64,000 nt of DNA from Branchiostoma lanceolatum (lineage: Eukaryota; Chordata; Leptocardii; Amphioxiformes; Branchiostomatidae). The position numbers were made by a program, and so were the translations under genes. Location: NCBI RefSeq assembly GCF_035083965.1, contig NC_089723.1:31871193-31935192 (forward strand), read 5' to 3'. The notes under the pieces are model-generated. The model saw only the letters and a list, made by a program, of their open reading frames with translations, searched no databases and had not been told where the DNA came from. Shown here piece after piece: positions 12,201-21,700 of the stretch (positions within the stretch are counted from its first letter, which is position 1; the number at the start of each line of letters is the position of its first letter).

Positions 12201-15200
12201 TACATATGTAAATATTTTGCGTTTGCATCTCATTAATATGTATAAGCAGCAACACCTGTGCTGTATTGCTATGTGAACCAGTCAGAATTGCCTTGAAGAA
12301 GGTGACAGAGGGTCACCGAAACGTCGGTTGAATAAATCCCTTGGTTGTGAAAAAAAGAGTCTTTTTCTTCAGTGACTTACCAACCTGATGAAACTATTCA
12401 CGGATGATTTTTACTCCTTCCAGCCACGTTTGGAGCCTGGTAAAGGCTAACTTCAGAGTGCTAAAGGTTAAGGATACTAACCTGTGTCGTTGTCTTCAGT
12501 CTCTATTTGAGAAGAAAAGGCATCAAAGTAGCCCTGCAGGGCATCCACCTGGCGGCACAGGATGTCCCGGAATGTCTCCATCTCAGCCAGCTTCATCTTC
12601 AGGTTCCGCCCTTTCTGTGGGACCAGAGGTGGGAAAACTCAGTAGAACTGTGTGACATACTGTTTAATCTAACACTATGATATATGGTATCTGTACTTAT
12701 TGAGAATGAAATAATTCATCACACTGGGCCAGCCAAGGCAGCTCTCGCTGGTAACGACTGACCCACAAAACACAGACAAACGTACAAGAATAAAAACATA
12801 ACCTACAATAAATGGAACATGAAGTCATTACAATATGCATATCTTTACCAAACATTTTCATGAAGGCCACCAACAAATGCTATCATGCATTTCTTATATT
12901 TCCATTGCCATCTACCACTTCAAAATACAGTAGCTATCACTGCTGGTGTGACACACTAATGACTGCAGTACTTTCATAATCTGCTAGGTGGCACTTCTGA
13001 CTCTTCCAGCCAACCACCTAACAACATCAAACTCAGTCATGTATAGGAAAAGTGTTTTTAAACAATCAGAATATTCTATGCAAGGTCTGTTGCACTGACC
13101 TATCCAGCCTATGATCAATCATACACGGTTACAGAAGTCTGCATGAACACAACCACTGACCTTGAATGAGCTTGTGGAGGCGGTGGAGAGACTCGCTGAT
13201 GAGACTGAGAACAGGGAACCATGGCGACGCAGCCCGCTGTCTGGACCAAAGCCAGCTGCATTCTGGGGGAATAGATGAATCATCAGTGAAGAGGCAGGCC
13301 ATGAAAAATTAACAGAGCATGTCAGATAAGATGATAATTTCTCCTTATCTTCCTAACCACCTTGTAATGTACTAAATAGGTTCTGCGCAATCTTTCAAAT
13401 GAAAAGATGTTTCTAATGTTTCATTCTCCTCAACGAAAATTATGAAAGAACAGAATATTATGGTGTGTAGAGCTATTAAATCTAACTCTACTGGTATTAA
13501 AATATCTAGATTGTAATGACTGTTTTCTTTATATTTGGGTTCAAAGGACAATCTAAAATTGTAATCTACTACATGTGATCAAGCTCACATTTTTCTACAA
13601 AAAAAATTATCATGAAACTCAACTTTTATGCCATTGCTGTTCAGAAAATGGATGAAATCGATATATCTATACATTACAGAGATTTTTCTACATCAGCTGA
13701 AGATACAGAGAACCTGCATATAATTGTATACTTGAGGCAGTGTTCTCGCCAGGCCTTTTCAGCATAGGGGCCCCCTATGCTGTGTTTCAACCAGCATATA
13801 TGGGTGTTTCTTTCTGGGACAAACCTTGTGACCCTTCATAAATCTTATAAAAAGTTCATATTTGGCTTTAGAATGAGGCTGTGACAGAGGAGAAAGTCTA
13901 CTTCACAAAATTTATCCCTCAAAATGCATGAAATAATGTCTCATTGGGCAATGAATTTACAAATTTTCCGGGGGAACATGCCGGACTCCCTACTCTGGTC
14001 ATGTCTTCAGCACTCCACGTGTGACTTGCGCCGCGTAAAGTTGGCCTTCTGTACCTGACCCCTATGCTGTGAAAAAATTCTGGTGAGAACACTGCTTGAG
14101 GTGTGTTATTACCGGTATATGTACCTTTTGTGCCTCCAGTGCGGCGACCCACTGCTCCCGGTGGTCGGTGTTGTCGGTCCGCAGGTACCATGTTGTCTCA
14201 TTCACGGTCACATCAAATCTGTTCTCATCAAACTCATGGGGCTGGAATAAACATGAAATATTGCTATGAGCTGTTTAAGTACTGTAGTGCTATCATCATC
14301 ATTATCATCATAAACATCATCATCATCGGTCGACCCTCGGGGGGAACGGGGTAAGTTGATGCACCATCAAGGACCACACCAGTCTATCCGCCATGGCCGC
14401 ACTCAGTTCCTTGATATCGATGTTGGTGTCTCTTGATAGAGCCCTCAGGAAAGTCAACTTCAACTAAATTTCAGTAAGAAAAGACTTGGACTCCCTGGAG
14501 TCATCTAAACAAGGACTTTTTGAAATTGTAACAGTGGGGATCAACCTCCACTAACTTACCAGTCTAACTGGTCCGGACCTTTTAGCCTAGTGGTTAGCGC
14601 GTTGATTTCCCAAGCCGTGCCGATCGGGATTGGCGCGGGTTCTAATCCCGGGAGCGGCGTACTCGCCCCTTTGGGTTTTTACAAAATCATGATATTCCCT
14701 CAATAAGAAAACGGACGATTTTTCCTTCACGTCGTCATTTAATAGGGGCCATAAATCATAATTCAGTGTAAATCCATTGACTATAGATGTTTCCCATCTT
14801 CCTGGGCTGCTGTCCCCTGGGGGGGGCAGTATCTCTGATGAGATTCCACAAACACATTGTTTGCATTCCATGAAACAAGGATCTCCCTCTGCTCTCTGTC
14901 AGAACAAACATAGTTATTCTACCGAATTGGGATTTGGGATGTTACAAAGAATTACCTAAGGTGTAACCACCCAGTATACAAAATTCTTTAGAACTTTTCT
15001 TCAGCATACATGTAATTTGCTGCCTTTACTCTGTTTCGATTCAGAATCATAAACGTGTCACTATGTACACAAAATTATTTCAGACAATTAAGAATAAATT
15101 AGGTACAAAACAGGGTTTTTCTGTCAATGGAAAATGAAAAATATATAGATGTAGGGCTGTAACTACTAGTAATTGATTCAACAGGTTTTAGACTTCAGCA

Positions 15201-18200
15201 GCCATGCTGAATAGGAAACAAGTGTCCTAAGATTGAAAACAGGTTCTCTGGGGAGCAGGGACATTCTGAATGATATACATTTACATATAGCAAAGGGTTC
15301 TGTGCAGTTTCATTTATTACACTGAAACACTTGAGTGGTGCCTGTGAAAAGACACTATAATTAATATTCTTTTTCTATCCCTGGAAAACAATTGAAAGCT
15401 GCTAGTAATTAACCTTCATGTTATCTATACATTTGTATGTGATAATGTGTGCTGTTTTTAAGTCTCCTTCTCATAATGAGTCCTGGCACAAATAGATTTC
15501 ATATCCTTTCATCTAAAGTAAAACCATCTGAAGAGCAATGCAAAGAAGCATTCCCCAAATGTTCCTCTAATCCCCAACAGGTTCTGCAGTGAAGAAAAAT
15601 CATCAACTGTTGATCACCCACATTACATCACATCATCTCTGGATGGATGAGTTCCACTTAGGGTACCCACGTATTCCTGCACTCATGACGTCAGGGAGTA
15701 AAGCAAAGAACCATGCTCAACACCAGACACCATCCATCTAAAGCATGCAAGCACAATATATCACTACCCTGGTTAATAACTGTGTCTAGACTTGGAGGCT
15801 CCAATCATTCAAGTACACTTTATATATACTAAATAATATTTGTTGTGTATTCATGTTTGTGTTTTAAATCATCAGATTTATAAAATTCAGTTTCAGTAAT
15901 TAAAGCGCATCTTCTAGCCAAAGCCTTTTCAAGAGTAGACTGTTGGATGACTTATCACTCTGTAGAAAGTGTATATGTATAATACACAGTTCACATCTAT
16001 CTTCATTCACAGGGGAAACCACCAAGTGACAGCTGTTATAGGATAAGGCATGTTCTGTACTGCAGAGTTTATCATAGGTGACAGGAATAAGGGATGGGCA
16101 AGAAGACATCATATTTCCTGTGTATTCTGGTATGAAACCCAATATGGGATAAGACAGGGAACTTAGTCATAATCTTTGACCTGTGGCGACTGTACACGCT
16201 TTGAAATCAAGAGTCTTGAGACCTTTTTAATAGCAGCAAGACAATTTTAGACTTGTAGAAACTGATATATTTCTGTAGTATGCAAGCGTAGCGCTAAAGC
16301 ATCCCTGCACCATGTGATGTGGTGATCTATGAAAACAAGTGTCAGACTGTACAACCTTTTAGCAGCATGTGGCTGTATATAACTGACACAACAAGGTTAT
16401 CTGTAAGGTGACACTCACAAGACAGAGCATCCGGCACCAAAGGCTGAACAAGCACAACTTGTTGACTAGTGGGGACAAGGAGGGCAATGTACATGTACAT
16501 GCATATTGCATACTGATACTAGCACTAGTAGGTGTCTTGTCCTTTGAAAAGTGCAAGTCCCTTTTTGTATATCCTAGAAGAGCCAATGTTTTCAAGCTTA
16601 TCTCAATGGCAATGGACATTATAGCCATGCTAAAAATGCACACATGTACACCTCTAGAGATTTCAAATAAATGGTATATGCTGTCAAAAAAGAACTTCAG
16701 TTACTGTAAATGCAGAAATGTTCACGGTTTTCGCAGTAAGCTCTTCGGCACAAACTGAAAACCACCGCGAAATTTTTTGGTCTCCTGCCCCCTCGTCTAC
16801 TATTGTCTGAAAATTATACGAACTTAAAAACCACAGCAAACACTCCATTTTCTCCCTACCGCAAAATTAAATAGCCTGAGTACCAGCCTCCGTAGTGACC
16901 GCTGGCTCAAAAAAAAATCGCTTGCTAACCGTGGTTAAAAATCTAAACCATGTCAACTTAATAATGCATTTACAGTACAGGTATTTGCAATTTAGCTTGT
17001 GCACCAAACATGCAGATTCCCAGATCAGCACCAAGCCATAGAATCAGTGATGACTTCAACAAAGTTTGCTTAGCCATAGATGAACATTACTCACAGTGTA
17101 AGTTTTAATTTGCCAATACTAGTTGATTTAGAACCATACTCTTTATGCATGTACTGGTCTCTAGCTGTCATTCTCAATCATGTTCTTCAGAATTCAGATG
17201 GACACTTACTGTTATCAAATACTTATGTTTACTTTGTTTAAAAAAAAGTTGTTCGATTAGATATCGGCAAGAACATTAATCTTTACTCTGCTTTCTTGTA
17301 CGTAATTTTTTTAACTGGTTCTTTCTAAATCTAATCAACATTTTAACGTTTTACTTTTAATTATACATCGAATCAAAACGGGAATCTTATTACATGTACA
17401 TTGTACTTGTGTTACTAACATACTTGAAGCTACCTTATATGGCTTGAAAGTTGAAGGTTTGAACGAAAGGAGAGAGAACCAACATCCCTTTGTCACTTGT
17501 TACACCCACAGACCAAATGGTTCAGTGGCCTTTGCTGACTTCACGAATGACTGCTTATGAGGGTCTGAGTGACTCACCCACACAGGATGCACAGACACGT
17601 TTTCTCCAGATCACATGAACTCCATCAGCGGATATACTGACTACAATTACTACAGTACAACCTGCTATAAACTCATCAGAAATAAAGTCCGTTATTTGTC
17701 TATTATGTAAATGATATTTGAAGTGGTCTGATAACGGTATCAACAACATTTTCACGCCATGCATTCACGTACACACGTAAGGCTGGTGTTATTTACAACA
17801 AAACCCAAGGCCAGTCTGGTAGGGTTTGTTGCACAGCGTCAAACCCTAAACATGACCCTGTCCCTGGGACGGCAGCAGCATATTTGTGTGGAGGCGTGGA
17901 GGGGATTTTGTCGCCATGAGGAGACGCTGAGGGATTAAAAAGCGATCCAAAATGCAAAATCGCCCTCGCATCGCCATGCTGACAAAACATGTAACTCGTG
18001 GCACGCAGGCGGAAAATTACCTGTATCAAGGCCTTCGACAGACTTATGGATCCTCTGCATCCGTACTCCGTCTCGTTCTCCGACTTGTAGTAGCTCAGAG
18101 TCCCATCTTTGAGCACCAGATATCTCTCTTGCCACCCATGAATGTAATTTGTCCACTTCGAAAGTGTCTCGCAAATCTCCGTCGGTGTGTTCGCCAAGTC

Positions 18201-18257
18201 CTCGTCGTACGAAGAATTCTCCTCTTCGTCCGTCGCGTTCAAGCTGTGGTCAGACAT
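278..18257 (-). CDS. CERT1: Ceramide transfer protein (CERT/GPBP), 3'-incomplete
   Basis: Moves ceramide from ER to trans-Golgi in the cytosol (family knowledge). Coding exons in transcript order: 18021-18257, 14125-14241, 13161-13262, 12482-12614, 11177-11287, 3483-3640, 1745-1837, 1339-1431, 278-346; all phases agree. The start at 18257 (MSDHSLNAT) matches the vertebrate N terminus. Exons 1-2 encode the PH domain ([10 protein letters not shown], then [11 protein letters not shown]). Exon 3 carries the serine-repeat motif (LRRHGS followed by a Ser-rich run). Exon 4 holds the middle region ([15 protein letters not shown]). The exon at 1339-1431 contains the FFAT core EFYDAVE, which in this family binds VAP at the ER. 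The START lipid-binding domain is not in the window, so the gene continues past the left edge. The 23-codon exon at 278-346 fits by phase and position, not by clear homology. The large introns are full of mobile elements. Gene identity is very secure; the last exon is less so. Confidence 0.95.
1524..1727. repeat. Two-copy tandem repeat, ~102 bp unit
   Basis: Two diverged copies, 1524-1625 and 1626-1727, in the CERT1 intron next to exon 1745-1837. Shared cores are TGTACATGTACTACAAAAA, AAAAGCAAAAACAATG and CACTCTTAA. No coding content is seen. Confidence 0.75.
5238..5406 (-). repeat. Copia 3' LTR (169 bp)
   Basis: Downstream LTR, identical by eye to 10060-10228. It is bordered on its outer side by the target duplication CCTCC at 5233-5237 and on its inner side by the purine tract. 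Confidence 0.95.
5407..5771 (-). other. Copia 3' untranslated region with polypurine tract
   Basis: Positions 5407-5415 read AGAAGGGAA on the coding strand directly before the 3' LTR, a good polypurine tract. Between it and the gag-pol stop, about 57 bp are duplicated in tandem (about 5524-5580 and 5581-5632; shared AAACTATCTTCAAAACATAT). Otherwise the stretch is AT-rich and non-coding. Confidence 0.7.
5772..9917 (-). CDS. Copia Gag-Pol polyprotein, 1381 aa
   Basis: One continuous frame without frameshift or stop. A Gag-like region rich in Arg/Gly (about 215-265) is followed by a CCHC zinc knuckle near residue 274 (C-x2-C-x4-H-x4-C). The protease motif near 335 reads LDSACSS where most Copia proteases have D-S/T-G-A. 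The integrase zinc motif has paired His near 481 and Cys near 517, then D (AMDLKKW, about 549), D (VDNGGEF, about 607) and E (CERNHAVMD, about 640). RT motifs include [11 protein letters not shown] (about 987) and HVDDFLYGG (about 1075). RNase H shows FADAS, AAETLA, TDNRS and ADVMTKK (about 1225-1360). The start is the first ATG downstream of the leader. All catalytic acidic residues appear present, so the element looks autonomous. Confidence 0.95.
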   Translation of the reverse strand: MAAGSEWSKHHSRMPRFNMKEKTYEQYRFELECWNAVTTLGKTRRGIEIMLSLPESSEDPEYKTREFLSSKLEMPELTSDNSFANVLEQLDEHLRVDETGRLWESFVAFDQFSRGSLPMSEYISKFDVLYNTLNKCGHVTLPASVLGLLLVRRANLSPAESKLVMTGLDYTKETALYTQAKASLRKFSSELMTAHSSNPFAMPMMKHEVHVAEQQTFQASRGRYVPGATGQYKPGRYNKPGRGRGGFRFQDGGAHGSRQGEGTFNPKNKYGDYYRCHCCGSFRHMLEKCPDAKTQKAHVTENEAESEDTQFAVLFTGASKCLMSELSTEASLCAVLDSACSSTVCGMSWMKKYLSVLDEKHHDYVKEEASTNVFKFGGGERLPSLGKFSIPAKMAGQDVMIMTDVVDSDIPLLLSLDAMKRADIVLHTREDRATIFGKSVNLNLTTSGHYCVSLVNQPIEVSEVLQVDLGEDVAQARKKLLHLHRQFAHPNVEKLTELLQGANAWRSHYAPILQEICQSCDVCKRFKRGTARPVVALPKSTRFNQVVAMDLKKWGSQYLLYFVDEFSRLTVAKRIARKYPKDVVEAFMELWMACGYGIPEQIMVDNGGEFTAAEIMEFSSKLNIKVNTTAGHSPFSNGVCERNHAVMDVMLEKLAYENPNTPIDQLIAWACTAKNAMAMFAGYSPYQIVFGRNPVLPGFETHPPSTNEVKGDVLLKHLTALAAARKAFTEAESSERVRRALRHKIRIAERTYAPNEQVYYKRDDCSEWYGPAKVIVQDGKIVFIRHGAYMLRVHVNKVVLSGQEYTPEQPTQDVVNIPFKGPDNPPHEDEPVPGNPVYDTGNESDVENANKEPNSDVAWKRDDKGRLYHVQNTELQSPTIRDVICVGRDNVVLHSKTIDVNIQQARNEEMQKLKDFETFDVIDDTGQDRISTRWVDTIKQDGSRKSRLVARGFEEQEHIQSDSPTISKQVLRVFMVLCVMYGWILKTMDIKSAFLQGDRFSREVIVQPPKGYEMMGKLWKLRKCLYGLNDAARTFYMSVKHTLIELGCQTSDIEPAMFLYHVNGVIHGFILTHVDDFLYGGDELFEEKIISPLAEKYHTSRQESGTFTYVGINVVQENDKVTIHQNKYLQGLSNGDMPTTQVDTVRDLNNEEYTMFRSLVGQMNWLSNGTRPEISFKTIDLSTKFAHATTTHLTEAVKTVKKLKSSEGEIVYPRLSGMQNVSLTVFADASLANLENSGSCGGHLIFMTDSYGKCALVAWHSGRIKRVCRSTLAAETLAMANALEEAIYLREILQISTAHNVPILAITDNRSLVQAVESTSLVLEKRLRIEISSIKELVRVSDVTLKWVPGSYQLADVMTKKGVTANPLLEVISTGYMAQIP
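10047..10058 (-). other. Copia primer-binding site
   Basis: One base inside the 5' LTR, the coding strand reads TGGTAGCAGAGG. This is complementary to the 3' end, including CCA, of eukaryotic initiator tRNA-Met. It predicts priming of minus-strand DNA by initiator tRNA. The 9918-10059 leader otherwise holds no long frame. Confidence 0.8.
10060..10228 (-). repeat. Copia 5' LTR (169 bp)
   Basis: Upstream LTR of the minus-strand element. It starts TGTTTATC and ends GTTTAACA on the coding strand. It includes a (CA)6 run at about 10078-10090 and a GC-rich inverted motif around CCGGGGTCTTTGCCCCGG. It is identical in length and, by eye, in sequence to 5238-5406. At 169 bp it is short for a Copia LTR. 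Promoter and polyadenylation signals must lie within it, but no clear TATA box is visible. Confidence 0.95.
11299..11623. repeat. ~160-bp tandem duplication beside CERT1 exon 5
   Basis: Copies start at 11299 and 11459 and share AGTTGCAGAGTCTAAACAAG, GCTGCCAGGTGGCACCAA, CTTCTCCCTGCTGCCTA and GGGAATTGGGTGCCAAACGG. The end of copy one (CTAAAGGTTAAAGATACTAAC) recurs with one change at 12461-12480, right beside the exon 4 donor. The duplication therefore involved sequence at that splice site. Probably intronic and non-coding. Confidence 0.75.
11759..12404 (+). mobile_element. 5'-truncated Penelope-like element with inverted pseudo-LTRs
   Basis: Flanked by a perfect 14-bp target duplication TGATTTTTACTCCT (11745-11758 and 12405-12418). 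Two perfect inverted repeats of 103 bp (11757-11859 and 12270-12372) enclose a short reading frame. A 32-bp tail separates the right repeat from the duplication, as is usual for these elements. The inner frame matches the C-terminal GIY-YIG endonuclease part of Penelope-like proteins (see next entry). Each arm carries a GGTGAC/GTCACC hairpin followed by CGAAACGTCGG, a motif common in such elements. No reverse transcriptase is left, so the copy is not autonomous. Confidence 0.85.
11863..12108 (+). pseudogene. Penelope endonuclease C-terminal fragment
   Basis: About 80 codons ending TAA. Residues [37 protein letters not shown] and [14 protein letters not shown] are the conserved block at the C terminus of Penelope-like proteins (family knowledge). 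The RT domain and the GIY-YIG catalytic start are missing, so this is a truncated remnant. The visible part has no stop codon, consistent with a fairly young copy. Confidence 0.8.
14575..14665 (+). repeat. tRNA-like SINE head (A and B box)
   Basis: Reads CCTAGTGGTTAGCGCG (A-box-like), then about 40 bp later GCGGGTTCTAATCCCGGG (B-box-like). The spacing fits a tRNA-derived RNA polymerase III promoter. A clean cloverleaf could not be folded, so a SINE head is more likely than a functional tRNA gene. Confidence 0.45.
16704..16872 (+). repeat. MITE with CTGTAAATGCAG end, right end missing
   Basis: Begins CTGTAAATGCAG and shares many blocks with the complete copy at 51291-51482 (CGGTTTTC, AACCACCGCGAA, AACACTCCATTTTCTCCCTA). 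The right terminal repeat is absent. A TAGCCTGAG sequence, resembling the end of another MITE family, starts exactly at the break. Confidence 0.65.
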
Positions 18258-18763
18258 TGTCCTCAAAAATGTTCTCAAGACGTTTACAACCTACTTGGAA
18301 GAGCTATAGAGACCGTAATGTTTGAACTAGAGTGAGCAAGGCGTCAAAACATGTCAGCGAAAAACGCCTACAAACACAAACTTCTCTTCTCGTCGGCCAT
18401 GTTGGTTGTGACGTCACCACATTCATCGATCGATGAAAAAAATTTCACGTGGACGTCACAAATATCCGCCCCGGGCAGAGGATGATCAGAAAATCAATAA
18501 AGAGCCATCTTTAGCGTCCATTTATAATATTCAGAGAATTCAATAATATTTGATGCGATTTCCTTATGTCACGTGACTAATGGTTTGAAAAAAATGGCGG
18601 AAATTCCGAATCGCGGTGAATCTCCAGCAGTGTCGATGATTTATACCAGCTGATCGACTATCCGTATGTCTTCCTCACTGTTGCCAGGTTATACTGAATG
18701 TCAATACTCATTGGACTCAATAGGTTAAAAACGACTGCCTAGCTTGTGCGCCTAACCTGGAAA
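18258..18763. promoter_or_regulatory. Bidirectional CERT1/POLK promoter
   Basis: Only 506 bp separate the two start codons. It contains a palindromic CRE-like TGACGTCA (18410-18417), an E-box CACGTG with an adjoining half-CRE (18447-18460), a palindromic GTCACGTGAC (18568-18577, the form bound by USF/MITF/TFE factors), and AAAATGGCGG (18591-18600, YY1-like, often just downstream of a start site). There is no TATA box. Shared control is inferred from layout; the human genes are arranged the same way. Confidence 0.75.
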
Positions 18764-21700
18764 ATGGAACCCTGTTGGCTGGAGGGGGAGGGGCATCAGG
18801 AGGAGGAGGAGATGGAAGAGGATTGGCTGGCTCCTGTGGATGGCGGGGAGGCTCAAGATCAACATCACGCACAGGGATCGGGACCTTCAACAGGTAATGA
18901 ATATCTATACCAACATGAGGTGTTGTAATTTGATTTGCATGTTACTTATTGTTAGAATAATTAGTATAATAGTTGTTGTTCCGCTAGACATGACTATTTT
19001 TCCGCTATTCAAGGGCTCAAGCCTCAACTGCTCGAGTCAAGGTAATGTTCTCTGCTTGGTGCTTCTTGAATGTTGTATTCGTTACCCTTTCTCATCAGAT
19101 GCTTATTCCCTGGTGCACCGGTACTACCTATTCAGATATTCCACATAGTGTTATTTAATCAATCACTCGGTGTTATCTAATTAACCATCTGACAGTACGA
19201 TGTACTTATGATATGTTTGTACTTACGATGTTCTTGTTTGTACAATGTTTGTATAATGTTTGTGCCCTTCCTTTCAGCAGAATCATTTTCAAGTCCTGGT
19301 ACTTCAGTTCCAAGTGAAAAAGCAGCCAATGCTAACGTTAGTACTTTTGCAGAGGGCACAGGCATCATGACACGCATGGAACTGAACACCTTCAAGGCAG
19401 GCATGGAAGGACTGGACAAGGAGAAAATCAATAAAATCATCATGGAAGCATCAAAAGTATGTAGATACTCAATATAATTTGTTTTCACTGTACGTCTGTG
19501 AGCCTACAAGGTTAGGTTCTTATGTTGTTTAGCGTAAACCGGTTACTTCAATGATCACAGTCATTTGTGCCGGCATCTTATTCCTCTAGCCTTATTAGAG
19601 GTTAATAGACCTCTTAAAATTCTACATGGACCAAGGACATCATGCCTATATAATGTCCTTGCATGGACCAAGTAGATTGCCACCTGCAATATTATGCAAG
19701 CTTAGGGTATTTGTTGTAGTCTAGGCGATTGGTGCAAAAATTGTTCAAATTATGGTAAAAGCATGAAACTTGGCATAAGTGTTCCATATGACAATAGAAA
19801 CAATTCTAGGGGTGGAGCCATTGGAAACCAGCTGTAACATGGCAAGTTGACGTGTAGTGAGTTCAGTTAGATATGGCTGTATTATTCAAAGTTCTTCCTT
19901 CCTTGGTTCAGGGTTCTAGGTTCTATGAGAATGAGATGCGTAAAGAGAAGCAGATGGCCCAGAGGATCTCTGCCATGATGGACAGGCTGGCTTCCATCAC
20001 ACCCCAGCAGAAGAAGGAGGCTCAACTACAGGTGACTACATGTTATACATAAGATAAGATACTGCAAGGATTGTAGAATCTAGTGTTTTTCTAAAGTTAT
20101 AATTCTTGTATTATAACCTACTAAAAGTAAGTAATAAAAAGTTATTTTGTAACTTGAAAATTAAGGCAATGTTTTTAACTAGTATAACTGGTAGTAAAGC
20201 ATATGCCGTTGCTTCGATAATATACAATAAAGGTATACTGTCACCTCTACTAACACTAATCATGTTTGTTTTTTCAGGTGGACAAGATGGTAGAAGACCT
20301 TGTCGAAGGACGAGACCTTTCTCGCACTATAGTGCATCTTGACATGGATGCCTTCTACGCTGCTGTAGAGATGAGGGACAACCCTGCACTGAGGGACAAA
20401 CCTATGGCTGTGGGAGGCATTGGGATGCTGGTACCTCTCATTATGAAGCCTCCACTCTATTTGCTGTTGTGAATTAGGATTTTACCATGGTCAATACTGA
20501 CCAACGGAGGCCATATATATACTCTATTTGCTACAGTACCAATCATTAGCTGTACCAAACTATCTGAATCTGGCTTTGTAACTTTTAGTTTTATGTACTC
20601 ATTTGTTTGGTATCAACTTTAATTTTTCTGTTGTTATCATCAATGAACTTTCATGTCAATGTTTTTTATACGTAATAGAATGAAAAGTATTGTTACAGTG
20701 ATTGTAACAATACTTTAAGTTAAATATTGAAATATACACCATTCAGCTGTTGATTTTGCTTTCCATTTCCCCCTAGTCCACCTCCAACTACCTAGCCAGG
20801 AAGTACGGTGTCCGGGCAGCCATGCCAGGGTTTATAGGGAAGAAGCTCTGTCCTGAGCTGGTCATCGTGCCGACCAACTTTGACAAGTATCGCACAGTCA
20901 GCCGCCAAGTCAGGGATGTTCTCAGGCAGTACGACCCCAACTTTGCCCCCATGAGTCTGGACGAGGCTTACATGGACCTCACTGATTATCTAGAGCTGAG
21001 GAAATCACTACCTGAGGAAATGAGAACATTCTATGCCCACATAGAGGGGTGTGTATCTAAGAGGAATGGTACAATGGAGAATCAGAACAAAGATAGCATA
21101 TCAGAGGAGACACAGACTGATGTGAGAGCGCCTGAACTTTCAATAAGTTCTACTGCAAACAATGATAATGAAGATCGTAGTTTGGAAAGAAGCAAAGTGA
21201 TGCAATATCATGATAGCAATGCCTCTGCCAACAGTTTTGGAACAGAGGAAATGCCAGAAACTTGCCAACAGTCTGCTGATGATGTCAAAGAAAAGGAGGA
21301 ACCTGTTAGTGTAACAGAAGATTGTGAAAGTCACTGTGAGACTGTGGGGTGCAAAAGGGTGGTGTTTGGATGTGATGCAGTGGAAGTTGTGAGAGAAATC
21401 CGCTTCAGGATAGAACAGAGGACACGCCTTACAGCCAGTGCAGGTACAGTGCTAGTTAGTTTTTACTGTACCTTAATACACATTTCTCATTTTTCTGTAG
21501 TATTTTGTTTTAAACCAACAGTAGAACAATTGATGGTGATTTATTTTTTCATCCATTCTAAATATTGATACGATTGAAGGTTTTAGTCATGCCATGTATT
21601 ACATGGCATGACTAAAACCTTCAATCGTATCAATATTTAGAATATCTTTGTACCATAACTGAAACAGATGACCCTGGCCCTTGATATCATCAACTACAAC

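Larger units (their letters stand above)
14242..18020. other. CERT1 intron 1, repeat-bearing, no gene seen
   Basis: A 3.8-kb first intron. It contains an ATC/ATT-rich low-complexity run (14291-14330), the tRNA-like SINE head, and a partial MITE (16704-16872). Short open frames here have no recognisable domains or splice logic. Nothing else can be supported. Confidence 0.6.

Noticed and set aside
14575..14665. Functional tRNA gene
   Set aside because: A and B box-like motifs are present but acceptor and anticodon stems do not pair well; more likely a SINE head.
17793..18278. 161-codon minus-strand ORF as a whole protein
   Set aside because: Only 18021-18257 matches CERT; the rest reads into intron 1 after a good GTAATT donor. 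The upstream ATG at 18278 adds seven residues not found in the family.
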